From Hyphomonas sp. (GTDB lineage: Bacteria; Pseudomonadota; Alphaproteobacteria; Caulobacterales; Hyphomonadaceae): a DNA stretch of 64,000 nucleotides. Under the pieces are notes generated by a model. It saw only the letters and a program-made list of their open reading frames with translations, made no database searches and was not told where the DNA came from. Each line of letters starts with the position of its first letter. Positions within the stretch are counted from its first letter, which is position 1. The position numbers and the translations under genes were made by a program. Positions 23,196-31,687 of the stretch are shown here, one piece after another. The stretch covers positions 992,001 to 1,056,000 of the forward strand of contig NZ_CP051230.1 of NCBI RefSeq assembly GCF_017792385.1. Reading direction: 5' to 3'.

Positions 23196-23578
23196 GCAGC
23201 GAGGTAAAGGCCCCCAGCACGCTGCCGGCTTTCCTGTCCCTGTTCACCTCGACCGGAACCCTGATTTGCTGCGCCCTGCCGGCACTGCTGGTCAGCATTG
23301 GAGCGGGCGCGGTGATGGCCGGCCTGATCGAGGCGGTGCCACAGATCACCTGGCTGGGCAGGAACAAGGTGCTGGTCTTCTCCATCGCCGCCGCGATGAT
23401 TGCGGTGGCGGGGGCATGGCAATGGCATGCGCGCTCACTGCCCTGCCCGGTTGACCCGGCAAAGGCGCGGGCCTGCACACGCGCACGTCAGATCAGTTGG
23501 GTCGTGTGGTGGATCAGTGTCGCCGCGTTTGCCATCGGCGCATTCTTTGCCTTTTTCGCGGCCAGCCTGCTCGCCTGA
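23192..23578 (+). CDS. MerT-like membrane protein
   Basis: A 128-residue membrane protein with three or four hydrophobic helices. The first has the vicinal pair ICCALP, the loop after helix 2 has a second pair (CPVDPAKARAC), and a helix with WWISVAAFAIG follows: the layout of the mercury transporter MerT. No MerA reductase or MerR gene is present, so mercury resistance is not implied. With the coupled MerP-like protein it should move a soft metal across the inner membrane; copper is suggested by the Met/His-rich neighbours and the nearby SCO gene. Confidence 0.72.
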   Translation: MSSEVKAPSTLPAFLSLFTSTGTLICCALPALLVSIGAGAVMAGLIEAVPQITWLGRNKVLVFSIAAAMIAVAGAWQWHARSLPCPVDPAKARACTRARQISWVVWWISVAAFAIGAFFAFFAASLLA

Positions 23579-23585
23579 TCCGGCC

Positions 23586-23610
23586 GGGGCCTGTCCAAGC
23601 GGCGGGCCCC
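23586..23610. terminator. Hairpin between convergent genes
   Basis: GGGGCC (23586-23591) pairs with GGCCCC (23605-23610) between the converging MerT-like and SCO genes. The stem is short and has no T-run; it may serve both strands weakly. Confidence 0.35.
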
Positions 23611-23614
23611 GTGC

Positions 23615-24250
23615 CTATTCGGCGAGCAATTCGCCGAGACAGGCCGCAATGCTGTCAGCCGTGTCTTCATGCGTGAAGAAGGTCTTCAGCTGCCAGTCCT
23701 CGTCCATCAGGTAGAGCAGCGAAGTGTGATCCATCGTGTATTCCGACTGGCTGTCGGACTGTTCGACCCGGGAATAGTCGGACAGGAATTCGTCCGCAGC
23801 CGCCCGAACCTCTTCGTCCGTGCCGGTCAGGCCGACCAGGTTTTCGGGAAAGCGTGGTGCCTTTACATAGCTGGCGAGCACATCCGGCGTGTCACGTTCC
23901 GGATCCACCGAGATCAGGACAGTCTGCGGCGGTTCCATGCCTTCCGGCAGCTGCTCATAGGCGCGCTCGACCGTGACTAGCGTCATCGGACACACGTCCG
24001 GGCAATAGGTGAACCCGAAATAGACCAGGGTGGGCCGCCCCTTGAAATCCGCTTCTGTCACGCGGTCACCGGCCTGATTGATCAGCGAGATCGGGCCACC
24101 GATTTCCGGATAGGCCCGGCTGAGGCAACTGGCCTGAGCACCGCCTGAGCGGGCCGTCTCGGCTGGAACGGATTCGTTGGACGGAGAACAGGCCGCCAGC
24201 AGGGCGGCCGCCGCGCAAGCGGACAGGGAAAGGCAATGTCGGATCATCAT
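23615..24250 (-). CDS. SCO1/SenC family copper chaperone
   Basis: A 211-residue lipoprotein (lipobox LLAACS) with a thioredoxin-like SCO domain. The copper site is complete: CPDVCP in TYCPDVCPMTLV and the distal His in TMDHTSLLYLM. SCO proteins deliver copper to the CuA centre of cytochrome oxidase. It is divergent from regB by about 60 bp. In Rhodobacter and relatives senC sits in the regB-senC-regA locus, so the neighbourhood supports a role in oxidase assembly under redox control. Start taken at 24250 (a second ATG follows at once). Confidence 0.92.
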   Translation of the reverse strand: MMIRHCLSLSACAAAALLAACSPSNESVPAETARSGGAQASCLSRAYPEIGGPISLINQAGDRVTEADFKGRPTLVYFGFTYCPDVCPMTLVTVERAYEQLPEGMEPPQTVLISVDPERDTPDVLASYVKAPRFPENLVGLTGTDEEVRAAADEFLSDYSRVEQSDSQSEYTMDHTSLLYLMDEDWQLKTFFTHEDTADSIAACLGELLAE

Positions 24251-24312
24251 GAGGGCGATATGGCGCGCAAGCGGTGCTTGGCGCAAGCGTCACGCTGCCG
24301 CATAAGGCGCAA

Positions 24313-25683
24313 ATGGACGATTCAGCGCGCGATGGGCACTTCGATCTGGATGATGCGATCTTCACCCTGCCTCCCGAGGGGCTGGGTTCGGCGCAATCTG
24401 CCCTGGGGCGGACCCGCCTGCGCACCTTCATCACGCTGCGCTGGTTGGCCGTGGCCGGACAGACCGCTGCCGTGCTGTTTGTGGCCTTCGGCCTCGGCTT
24501 CGACATGCCGCTGGCGCTGTGCCTGGCGATCATTGCCGCATCGGCCTGGCTGAACGTGTTCCTGTCCTTCGCCTTTCAGAGCCAGCGCCTGACGCGCGGA
24601 TGGGAGGCGACGCTGCAACTGGCCTTCGATACGGTGCAACTGGCCGCGTTGATTGCGGCAACGGGTGGATTGTCGAATCCCTTCCTGCTGCTGCTGGTGG
24701 CGCCGGTAACCGTGGCCGCCCTCAGTCTCAGCCCGTTCCGGGCGACTTTGATTGCACTGCTCGCACTCATACTTGCGGGCCTCATGCCCCTGATTCACCT
24801 GCCCCTGCCTTGGGGGGTGGCGGATACGAGCATTGCCCTGCCGCCCCTGTTCCAGCTCGGCCAGTTAATGGCCCTGGCGGTCGGTGTGGTATTCTTCGCC
24901 CTTTCGGCTGCGCGCGTCAGCCAGGATGAAGCCCGCCTCGTCCGCGCACTGGACGCCGCCGGCGTGGTGATGGCACGAGAGCAGCGCCTGTCGGCACTTG
25001 GCGCCATGTCCGCCATGACGACGCATGAATTGGGCACTCCACTGGCCACCATTCACCTGGTCGCAAAGGAATTGCAGGCGGATCTCGATCCGGACGATCC
25101 GCGCGCCGAGGATATCACACTGATTGCCGAACAGGCTGACCGGTGCCGCAGCATCCTGGCGACGATCCGGGAAGCGCGCGAGGCGACTGACATCGTGCAC
25201 GCGCAGATCCCGCTGGACGCCCTGGTGGCCGAGGCCGCCGCACCGTTCAAGGGGCTGGGCGTGGACGTGCGTGTGCGCGCAGAAGCAGGCGAAGGCGGCG
25301 CCCCTCGCGCGCCCGTGCTGAAGCGAAGCCCGGAAGTGCTGCACGCTCTGGGGGCCTTCATCGAGAATGCGGTCAGTTTTGCTGACACGCGGGTCAATGT
25401 CGTCGCCACCTGGACCGCCGACCAGATCGTGATTTCCATCAGCGATGACGGCCCCGGATTTGCGCCGGAAGTGCTGCCCAAACTGGGCGAACCCTATGTG
25501 TCCCAACGCGGCGAGGCCCATTTGGGCGGCGGCGACATGGGACTCGGCTTTTTCATCGCCAAGACCCTGATCGAGCGGACTGGCGGACGGATCGCCACGC
25601 GCAACCGCACACCGCCCAAGAAAGGCGCCGTGGTTCAGACCCTGTGGCCACTGCGCAATTTGCAGGCATCTGACTTGGATTAA
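24313..25683 (+). CDS. regB: Redox sensor histidine kinase RegB/PrrB
   Basis: A 456-residue membrane sensor kinase. Six hydrophobic helices occupy about 35-200, with the quinone-linked signature GGLSNPFLL near 115-123. The phosphoacceptor is His238 in TTHELGTPLATIHL, followed by the RegB-type region with ADRCRSILA, whose Cys corresponds to the redox-active position. The ATPase domain has DDGPGF and GLGFFIA. It reports respiratory redox state and phosphorylates RegA, encoded 47 bp downstream. ATG 24313 follows an AAGG site; an upstream GTG is possible. Divergent SCO gene completes the classic locus. Confidence 0.94.
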   Translation: MDDSARDGHFDLDDAIFTLPPEGLGSAQSALGRTRLRTFITLRWLAVAGQTAAVLFVAFGLGFDMPLALCLAIIAASAWLNVFLSFAFQSQRLTRGWEATLQLAFDTVQLAALIAATGGLSNPFLLLLVAPVTVAALSLSPFRATLIALLALILAGLMPLIHLPLPWGVADTSIALPPLFQLGQLMALAVGVVFFALSAARVSQDEARLVRALDAAGVVMAREQRLSALGAMSAMTTHELGTPLATIHLVAKELQADLDPDDPRAEDITLIAEQADRCRSILATIREAREATDIVHAQIPLDALVAEAAAPFKGLGVDVRVRAEAGEGGAPRAPVLKRSPEVLHALGAFIENAVSFADTRVNVVATWTADQIVISISDDGPGFAPEVLPKLGEPYVSQRGEAHLGGGDMGLGFFIAKTLIERTGGRIATRNRTPPKKGAVVQTLWPLRNLQASDLD

Positions 25684-25730
25684 TTGGCGGTTCAGACCTA
25701 TATGACGGATATGTCATCGAGGAAAAGCCA

Positions 25731-26303
25731 ATGGACCGGCCTGTAAATGTGAATTTGCACGAGAGCCTCAAGAATGTTGAGGACCGCTCATGTCTTGTCA
25801 TGGATGATGACGGACCATTTGTGCAACGCATGGCCCGGGCCCTGGCCCAACGCGGGTTCGTCGTTTCGGCGGTGTCCTCGGTCTCCGAAGGCAAGGACAT
25901 TGCCCGCCTGAACCCACCGGCCTTTGCCGTTCTGGACCTGCGTCTGGAAGACGGAAGCGGCCTGGACGTGGTGGAAGTGCTGCAGAAGCACCGGCCAGAC
26001 GCCCGCGCGGTCATCCTGACCGGATACGGGGCCATTGCGACCGCCGTCGCGGCCGTGAAGGCTGGCGCCGTCGACTATCTGTCGAAGCCGGCAGACGTGG
26101 AAGACATCATCCGGGCCCTTACGGCCTCCCCGGACGAGAAACCTGCACCGCCGGAAAACCCGATGTCCGCCGACCGGGTTCGCTGGGAGCACATCCAGCG
26201 GGTCTACGAATTGTGCAATCACAACGTCTCGGAAACCGCGCGCCGCCTGAACATGCACCGCCGGACGCTGCAACGCATCCTGGCGAAACGCGCCCCGCGC
26301 TAA
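25731..26303 (+). CDS. regA: Redox response regulator RegA/PrrA/ActR
   Basis: A 190-residue response regulator. The receiver domain has the acidic pocket (VMDDD), the phosphoacceptor Asp69 in AVLDLRLEDG, T/S in ILTGYG and the Lys in YLSKP. A short linker leads to the C-terminal Fis-type helix-turn-helix (HNVSETARRLNMHRRTLQRI), which is almost invariant in RegA orthologues. It controls energy-generating genes such as cytochromes and, in other species, carbon and nitrogen fixation. It is the partner of RegB immediately upstream. Confidence 0.96.
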   Translation: MDRPVNVNLHESLKNVEDRSCLVMDDDGPFVQRMARALAQRGFVVSAVSSVSEGKDIARLNPPAFAVLDLRLEDGSGLDVVEVLQKHRPDARAVILTGYGAIATAVAAVKAGAVDYLSKPADVEDIIRALTASPDEKPAPPENPMSADRVRWEHIQRVYELCNHNVSETARRLNMHRRTLQRILAKRAPR

Positions 26304-26314
26304 ACCCGGTTCCT

Positions 26315-26358
26315 GCAGCAGTGTTGCCGGAAAGCGTCGCTGCGCGCTGCACTGCTGC
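26315..26358 (+). repeat. Inverted repeat after regA
   Basis: GCAGCAGTG (26315-26323) and its exact complement CACTGCTGC (26350-26358), separated by 26 bases that can pair further. It sits between the regA stop and the TonB receptor start. It may be a 3' structure of the regBA transcript; there is no T-run. Confidence 0.4.
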
Positions 26359-26370
26359 CCTGTCCGACTA

Positions 26371-26388
26371 ATGCAGTTGCGTCTCATT
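26371..26388 (+). promoter_or_regulatory. Fur-box-like half site
   Basis: ATGCAGTTGCGTCTCATT, 25 bp before the TonB receptor start. The TTGCGTCTCATT part resembles the conserved half of Fur boxes upstream of iron-uptake receptors, but the other half is poor. Confidence 0.3.
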
Positions 26389-26412
26389 CCGGGCGGCTGG
26401 TAAGCGCCGCTC

Positions 26413-28650
26413 ATGAAAAGCCTTCTCTGCTCCGCAGCCCCGCTCGTTCTCGCTTCATTTGCCCTGCCCTCCCACGCGCAGACCGGCGATGCACCCAGCC
26501 GTCTCAACCCTGTCGTGACAACCGCGACGCCGTCCGCCGCGCCTCTTGCAGACATCCCCATGTCTGTGGGCGTCCTCGCCGCTGAAGACCTGTCTCTGGC
26601 AGACGCCTATGTGAGCGCCGAAGACCTGACCGACTTGATGACCGGCGTCGAGGCCGCTGTGGCCAATGGCACTCAGGTCGCCTTCCAGATCCGCGGCATT
26701 GGCGCAGTGGATCACCAGGCCCTGACCCCGACCGCCGCCGCGGTCTATTCCGATGGCGTGTACCTGGCGACCAATGTCCAGACCGGTCTGATGCTGTATG
26801 ATCTGGCCCGGGTCGAGGTTCTGAAAGGGCCACAGGGAACACTGTACGGCCGCAACGCGTCCGGTGGCGCGATCAATTTCGTGACGGCCCGCCCGGGCGA
26901 GGACCAGCGCCGCTTTGTCCGCGCGGGATATGGAAATCTGGACCGTTTCGATCTGGACGGGGCCTATGGCGAAGCCTTCGACAATGGGTTCAGCTACCGG
27001 CTGGCCGGGCGATACCTGTCCCGGGACGCAGCGCTCGACAATGTCGCCGGACCGAAGGATGCCGGCGGTGTGCGGGACGAATTCGGCCTGCGGCTCGGCC
27101 TGAACTGGGAAGAGTCGCTGGGCGGCTCGCTTCTGGTGCGCATCCATTATGAAGAGGACAATGGCGTCAATGCCGCGCCGCGCAATGACACGCTGGACCT
27201 GGGCGATCACCAGATCGCCGTCGGCAGCGACGGGATTCAGGACACTGACAATGAATTCCATGGCGTCTCGGCAGAGTATTCGCGCGCGCTGGGCGACTGG
27301 TCCCTGACCTCCCTGACCGCGTTCGAGGGCTACAATCAGGACTACGGATTCGACTTTGACGGTGCAGTGGCCCTGTTCGGCAATCCCGGCTTCGACGCCA
27401 ATCTCGCCTATATCCGCGACTTCCGGCAGTATTCCCAGGAATTCCGTCTGCAGAGGGACTGGACAGGTGGCAGCACCCTGTTTGGCGCGTCCGGCGCGCT
27501 GGAGGATTTCAGCCAGACCTACACAATCTGGTGCGGAGAGCTGGACCCTGCCACATTGCTGGGCACCTGCCCCTATGTCGGCGCTGCCAGCCGGGCCGGC
27601 CCCGCGCCGGTTTCCGATACGCGCGCCATGACGCTGGTCACCGACACAAGACAGGATCGTTCGGCACTGGCATTGTTTACCTACAATGAAGTCGACCTGT
27701 CGGATCGCCTGACCGCCACGCTTGGTGCACGGATCACGCATGAACGGATCGAGGGTCAGGGCAGCGGACGCCACATCTTTGAGGATGGCACGATCGGGTA
27801 CAACAATGTCAGCGGCCTCGGCCTGGCGGCCGGATCAAACGCGATCGAGGATACACGCCTGTCCGGAAATGCCGCCCTGTCCTATGCCATCGGACACGGT
27901 AATGCCTATGTGTCCGTCTCCAACAGCTACAAATCCGGCGGATTCAATGGCGAGGTTCAGAACAATTCGACGCATTTCGACGATGCCGGACTGTTCGATG
28001 CCGAAACTGTCACCGCTTACGAAGCCGGCTACAAGGGCCGCACAGGCAAGCTGGCCTATAATCTGGCGGCGTTCGTGCAGGATTACCGCGATCCCCAGGC
28101 CCGGATCTTCGTGACCTTTCCATTGCCTGATGGGTCGAGCATCACGTCCAATTCACTGTCCAATCTGGACGAAGCCATATCCTATGGCCTGGAAGCGGAT
28201 TTTTCCTGGCAGACCACGGACCGGCTCTCCCTGGATGGTGCGGTCACCCTGCTGGAGACGGAGATCGATCAGACATCCGACATTGGCGGCAATGCCGGCA
28301 AGTTCGACGGCAACCCCCTGCCCTTTGCGCCGGATGTTTCTGCGACGCTGGGAGCGCGTTACGCATTTGCCCTGACCGACACGATCGATGCGAGCCTCGC
28401 CGCCCATGCAAAGTATCGCGGGGACTATTATCTGGACCCGGAAGGGCTGGACAGCCGGATGCAGGACTCATTCACCACACTGCAGGCCGAAGCCGGGTTC
28501 GCCTTCACCGAGACGGGACTGGTCGTGACACTCTGGGGGCGGAACCTGACCGATGAGGATTATGCGGTCTCCGGCTACGGCTTTATCGGCTATGACACGT
28601 TCCGGTCCGATCCGCGCACATATGGCATTCGGATCGGCTACGAATTCTAG
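26413..28650 (+). CDS. TonB-dependent outer-membrane receptor
   Basis: A 745-residue receptor: signal peptide (1-22, ending SHA), a plug domain (about 35-150) with VEVLKGPQGTLYGRNASGGA, and a 22-strand barrel ending in Phe (RIGYEF). It belongs to the large alphaproteobacterial FecA/FyuA-like group. No TonB box is obvious near the mature N-terminus. Likely imports a ferric siderophore or another scarce ligand; the Fur-like half site is the only hint for iron. It stands alone after regA and converges on a glycosyltransferase gene 2 bp away. Confidence 0.93.
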   Translation: MKSLLCSAAPLVLASFALPSHAQTGDAPSRLNPVVTTATPSAAPLADIPMSVGVLAAEDLSLADAYVSAEDLTDLMTGVEAAVANGTQVAFQIRGIGAVDHQALTPTAAAVYSDGVYLATNVQTGLMLYDLARVEVLKGPQGTLYGRNASGGAINFVTARPGEDQRRFVRAGYGNLDRFDLDGAYGEAFDNGFSYRLAGRYLSRDAALDNVAGPKDAGGVRDEFGLRLGLNWEESLGGSLLVRIHYEEDNGVNAAPRNDTLDLGDHQIAVGSDGIQDTDNEFHGVSAEYSRALGDWSLTSLTAFEGYNQDYGFDFDGAVALFGNPGFDANLAYIRDFRQYSQEFRLQRDWTGGSTLFGASGALEDFSQTYTIWCGELDPATLLGTCPYVGAASRAGPAPVSDTRAMTLVTDTRQDRSALALFTYNEVDLSDRLTATLGARITHERIEGQGSGRHIFEDGTIGYNNVSGLGLAAGSNAIEDTRLSGNAALSYAIGHGNAYVSVSNSYKSGGFNGEVQNNSTHFDDAGLFDAETVTAYEAGYKGRTGKLAYNLAAFVQDYRDPQARIFVTFPLPDGSSITSNSLSNLDEAISYGLEADFSWQTTDRLSLDGAVTLLETEIDQTSDIGGNAGKFDGNPLPFAPDVSATLGARYAFALTDTIDASLAAHAKYRGDYYLDPEGLDSRMQDSFTTLQAEAGFAFTETGLVVTLWGRNLTDEDYAVSGYGFIGYDTFRSDPRTYGIRIGYEF

Positions 28651-28652
28651 CC

Positions 28653-30704
28653 TCAGCCGGGGCAGCCGCCATGATCGAAGCGGAGGGCCCGGAAGTTTAC
28701 CGGGTCCCCATTCGAATAGTTCAGCGCGTAATAGGATTCCGTTTCCGTTACGCAGAGCCCCATCCGGTCGGCCTGCGCACGCAAATGGACGAGTTCATCC
28801 TGAATCGGCGGCTCGGCCTTCCGGTCCTCGAGATTGACCAGATAGACAACCGGATAGGCTGACAGGTCTTGCGGCAGGTCCAGCGGGGTTTCCGGCGGAT
28901 GCAGGTTCTGCGTGCCGAGGGTGAGGATATAGGAGGGCTCAGCATAGCCGAGCGCCAGGATGCGGTCCGGTGCAGGCCAGTCGCAAGCCTCGCCCGGAAC
29001 GCCGCAGACATCCTCCAGCGCCAGACGGGCTGTCTCGGTCGGCTGCACCCAGACCTGGCTCGGCAACATGAAGATACGCACATGCCAGCCAATCGCCACC
29101 GCGGCGTAGATGGCGAACATGGCGGCATTACACTCATGGCGGCGCGCAAATTCGATGATCGCGATGCCGCACAGCGCAAAGCCGACCCACCAGAACCAGA
29201 GCGGGAATTCGCGATACTCTGTCCAGTTGGCCAGCACGTCCTGCGGGAAGGCCGTCGAGAAATCCCCGGCCGTCTCGGCCATGAAATAGGTCGTCACACC
29301 GGGGAAGGAGACCGCCAGAAGCAGGATGGCGCCCAGTGCGAACAGGGCGATCGACACCCAACGCGTCACAGGCCAGTACTCCCCTTCCATCATCTTCGTG
29401 GCCGCGTATCCCGCCAACAGGCCGAAGGCCGGATAGGCCGGAAGGATGTAATGGCTGAGCAGGGTGGGCATCAGCTCGAAGAAGGCATAGGTCAGGACGG
29501 CCCAGGCCGCCAGCAGGCGGATGGCGCGGGTTTCCTCCGAAATGACCTCCTCGCCCACGGGCCAGCGGGTCATCCATTGATCCCGTCCGGAGGCCCACCA
29601 GAAGAAGACCAGCAGAAGGGCCGGCCAGGCCGGCAGGGGCTTCAGCGTGGCAATCGTGTTCAATGCCTGCCCGGCCAGGCCGCTGTCAGGGCGCGGCAGG
29701 AAGGGCAGCAGATAGTTCAGGACCAGAAGCCCGGCAAACAGGGCTGCCGCGATCAGGACCACATGTTTCAGCCATGCGACGCCGCGCGCCCTGGCCGGAC
29801 CGATGGTCTTCCACGCCGCCACGAGGCCCGGCACGAAAAACAGCGTGGCCGGGAAGAACCAGGCCGGGATGTGGGTGAGATGGTAAAATGCCCAGCCGCC
29901 ATGCCCTTCGGAGGCGCCGGTGAACTTGTCCTTGAGGTCCTTGCCGACCGCGCCCTTGATATACTGGCCGTCGGTGGCGGCCTGGATCCAGAGGAACCAG
30001 GGCAGCACCATGGCCACGAAGATGGCCGGCCCGGGCCACCAGAGCAGGACCCGCCACCAGTCTCCGCCCTTCCCGTCCGTCGCCTTGGTCCAGACCCAGG
30101 CGCCGATCCCGGCATAGGCGGCCACCATGGGGGTGACCGGGCCCTTGATGAGAAAACTGGTGCCCATGCAGGCCCAGAACAGGAGCGCCATCGCCTTGGA
30201 CTGATCCCGGCGCATATAGAGCCGCGCCAGCGCGCCGATGCTGAGCGTGGTCAGGAAAACCAGCATGCCGTCCGTCTTGGATATGTGCGCCTCTGAGGTC
30301 AGCAAAAGGGTGGCGCCGAACAGGGCAGCGCCGACAAAACTGGCCCGCCTGCCGACCAGCACGAGGCCGGTCCAGAAACAGGCCAGCGTGCCGAAAGCTG
30401 CGCCGAGCCAGCTGGGCACGCGATAGGTCCAGATCTGTTTGGCCTCCGGACCCGTGAACACGGCGGTCGAGGCCGCCTGCAGCCAGTGGATGCCGGCGGG
30501 CTTCTTGTTGCGCAGCTCGTCCTGGTACTGGATCCGGATATAATCCTGCTCTTCCAGCATCTCCTTGGATGCCTGCGCGAAGCGGCTTTCGTCCCGATCC
30601 AGCGCTGGCAGGCTGAAGACGCCGGGCGCGGCCGCGCCGAATGTGAGGATGAACAGGACGAACCAGGGCTTCCAGCCGGTTGAAAGTCGGTCAAGCAAAG
30701 TCAT
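28653..30704 (-). CDS. PMT/ArnT-like glycosyltransferase (GT39/GT83 type)
   Basis: A 683-residue integral membrane enzyme with about twelve transmembrane helices. The first periplasmic loop has the catalytic acidic motif ALDRDESRFAQASKEML (about 34-50), as in ArnT and protein O-mannosyltransferases. These enzymes move a sugar from a polyprenyl phosphate to lipid A, protein or another glycan. The GT2 enzyme encoded divergently at 30871 is of the dolichyl-phosphate mannose synthase type and could make the donor; this pairing is common. Target unknown. Confidence 0.88.
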   Translation of the reverse strand: MTLLDRLSTGWKPWFVLFILTFGAAAPGVFSLPALDRDESRFAQASKEMLEEQDYIRIQYQDELRNKKPAGIHWLQAASTAVFTGPEAKQIWTYRVPSWLGAAFGTLACFWTGLVLVGRRASFVGAALFGATLLLTSEAHISKTDGMLVFLTTLSIGALARLYMRRDQSKAMALLFWACMGTSFLIKGPVTPMVAAYAGIGAWVWTKATDGKGGDWWRVLLWWPGPAIFVAMVLPWFLWIQAATDGQYIKGAVGKDLKDKFTGASEGHGGWAFYHLTHIPAWFFPATLFFVPGLVAAWKTIGPARARGVAWLKHVVLIAAALFAGLLVLNYLLPFLPRPDSGLAGQALNTIATLKPLPAWPALLLVFFWWASGRDQWMTRWPVGEEVISEETRAIRLLAAWAVLTYAFFELMPTLLSHYILPAYPAFGLLAGYAATKMMEGEYWPVTRWVSIALFALGAILLLAVSFPGVTTYFMAETAGDFSTAFPQDVLANWTEYREFPLWFWWVGFALCGIAIIEFARRHECNAAMFAIYAAVAIGWHVRIFMLPSQVWVQPTETARLALEDVCGVPGEACDWPAPDRILALGYAEPSYILTLGTQNLHPPETPLDLPQDLSAYPVVYLVNLEDRKAEPPIQDELVHLRAQADRMGLCVTETESYYALNYSNGDPVNFRALRFDHGGCPG

Positions 30705-30870
30705 GATTGCCGTTTACCTTGTTCCTCCCCGCCCGTCTTCAGCCATTTGCGGTGAGATTCATAGCGTGACAAATGCGCCCCGGGGCTCGCCTTGGACGAA
30801 AACGCTTTGTATGAGCGTGCGAAACCGCCCCGTCATGTGAACGGGGCCTGATGTCTGAAAGGTGCCAGCC

Positions 30871-31602
30871 GTGGCCCAATCGCCTGAGTTTTCCGTCGTC
30901 GTGCCGGTTCACAATGAGTCCGGAAACGTTGAATCGCTGATCAGCGAAATTCACCGCGCGCTGGATGGCCGCGCCTTTGAAATGATCTTCGTGGACGATG
31001 CGTCCTCCGACGATACGCGGGCGCGTCTGGTGGAACTGAAGGCGCGATTCCCGATGCTGCGCGTTGTGGGCCATCGCAGCAATGCCGGGCAGAGCCGCGC
31101 CATCCGGTCCGGCATTCTGGCGGCGCGCGCCCCGGTGATCGGCACGCTGGATGGAGACGGGCAGAATGATCCGGCGGACCTGCCGGACCTTTACCGCCAG
31201 CTGACCCGTGCGGACGCGCCGCACACGCTGCAAATGGTGATGGGCCGGCGCACCAAGCGCAAGGACACGGCCTGGAAACGGTTTGGCAGCCGGTTTGCGA
31301 ACAATATCCGCAAGCGGATGCTGAAGGATGATTGTGATGATGCCGGTTGCGGCGTGAAGGCCCTGCGGCGGGACGCCTATCTGCACCTGCCCTATTTCGA
31401 TCACATGCACCGCTACATGCCTGCCCTGATGCGGGCGGAAGGCTTCGATGTCGAGTATCGCGACGTGAACCATCGCGAGCGCGGATCGGGCAAGTCCAAC
31501 TATACCAATTTCGGCCGTCTGGCTGATGCCCTGTCGGATTTGCGCGGTGTCATGTGGCTGATCCGCCGCCGGCGCAATCCGGGCGGCATGGACGAGCTGT
31601 AG
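30871..31602 (+). CDS. Family 2 glycosyltransferase, polyprenyl-phosphate sugar synthase type
   Basis: A 243-residue GT-A enzyme of the DPM1/ArnC kind without the usual C-terminal membrane helices. FSVVVPVHNESGNVESL opens the fold, FVDDASSDDT is the nucleotide-sugar motif, LDGDGQNDP is the D-x-D metal site, and the late HRERGSGKSNY matches the conserved R-G-x-S-K-Y region. Start is GTG 30871 with AAAGG 8 bp upstream; GTG 30862 is possible. Probably supplies the lipid-linked sugar for the divergent PMT-like enzyme. A strong terminator follows. Confidence 0.88.
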   Translation: MAQSPEFSVVVPVHNESGNVESLISEIHRALDGRAFEMIFVDDASSDDTRARLVELKARFPMLRVVGHRSNAGQSRAIRSGILAARAPVIGTLDGDGQNDPADLPDLYRQLTRADAPHTLQMVMGRRTKRKDTAWKRFGSRFANNIRKRMLKDDCDDAGCGVKALRRDAYLHLPYFDHMHRYMPALMRAEGFDVEYRDVNHRERGSGKSNYTNFGRLADALSDLRGVMWLIRRRRNPGGMDEL

Positions 31603-31630
31603 CCGGACCCTCTTAATCCGGAACGAATAA

Positions 31631-31663
31631 GCCCCCGCCTGCGCACTGCCGGCGGGGGCTTTT
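31631..31663 (+). terminator. Rho-independent terminator after GT2 gene
   Basis: GCCCCCGCC (31631-31639) pairs perfectly with GGCGGGGGC (31651-31659), followed by TTTT. It is the best-formed plus-strand terminator in the window and also separates the gene from the convergent ccr. Confidence 0.85.
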
Positions 31664-31687
31664 GCATGAAAGCGGAAAATGGCCCGG

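Noticed and set aside
22806..23578. Mercury resistance operon
   Set aside because: The MerP/MerT resemblance is real, but there is no mercuric reductase or MerR gene and the HMA protein carries a copper-type Met/His tail.
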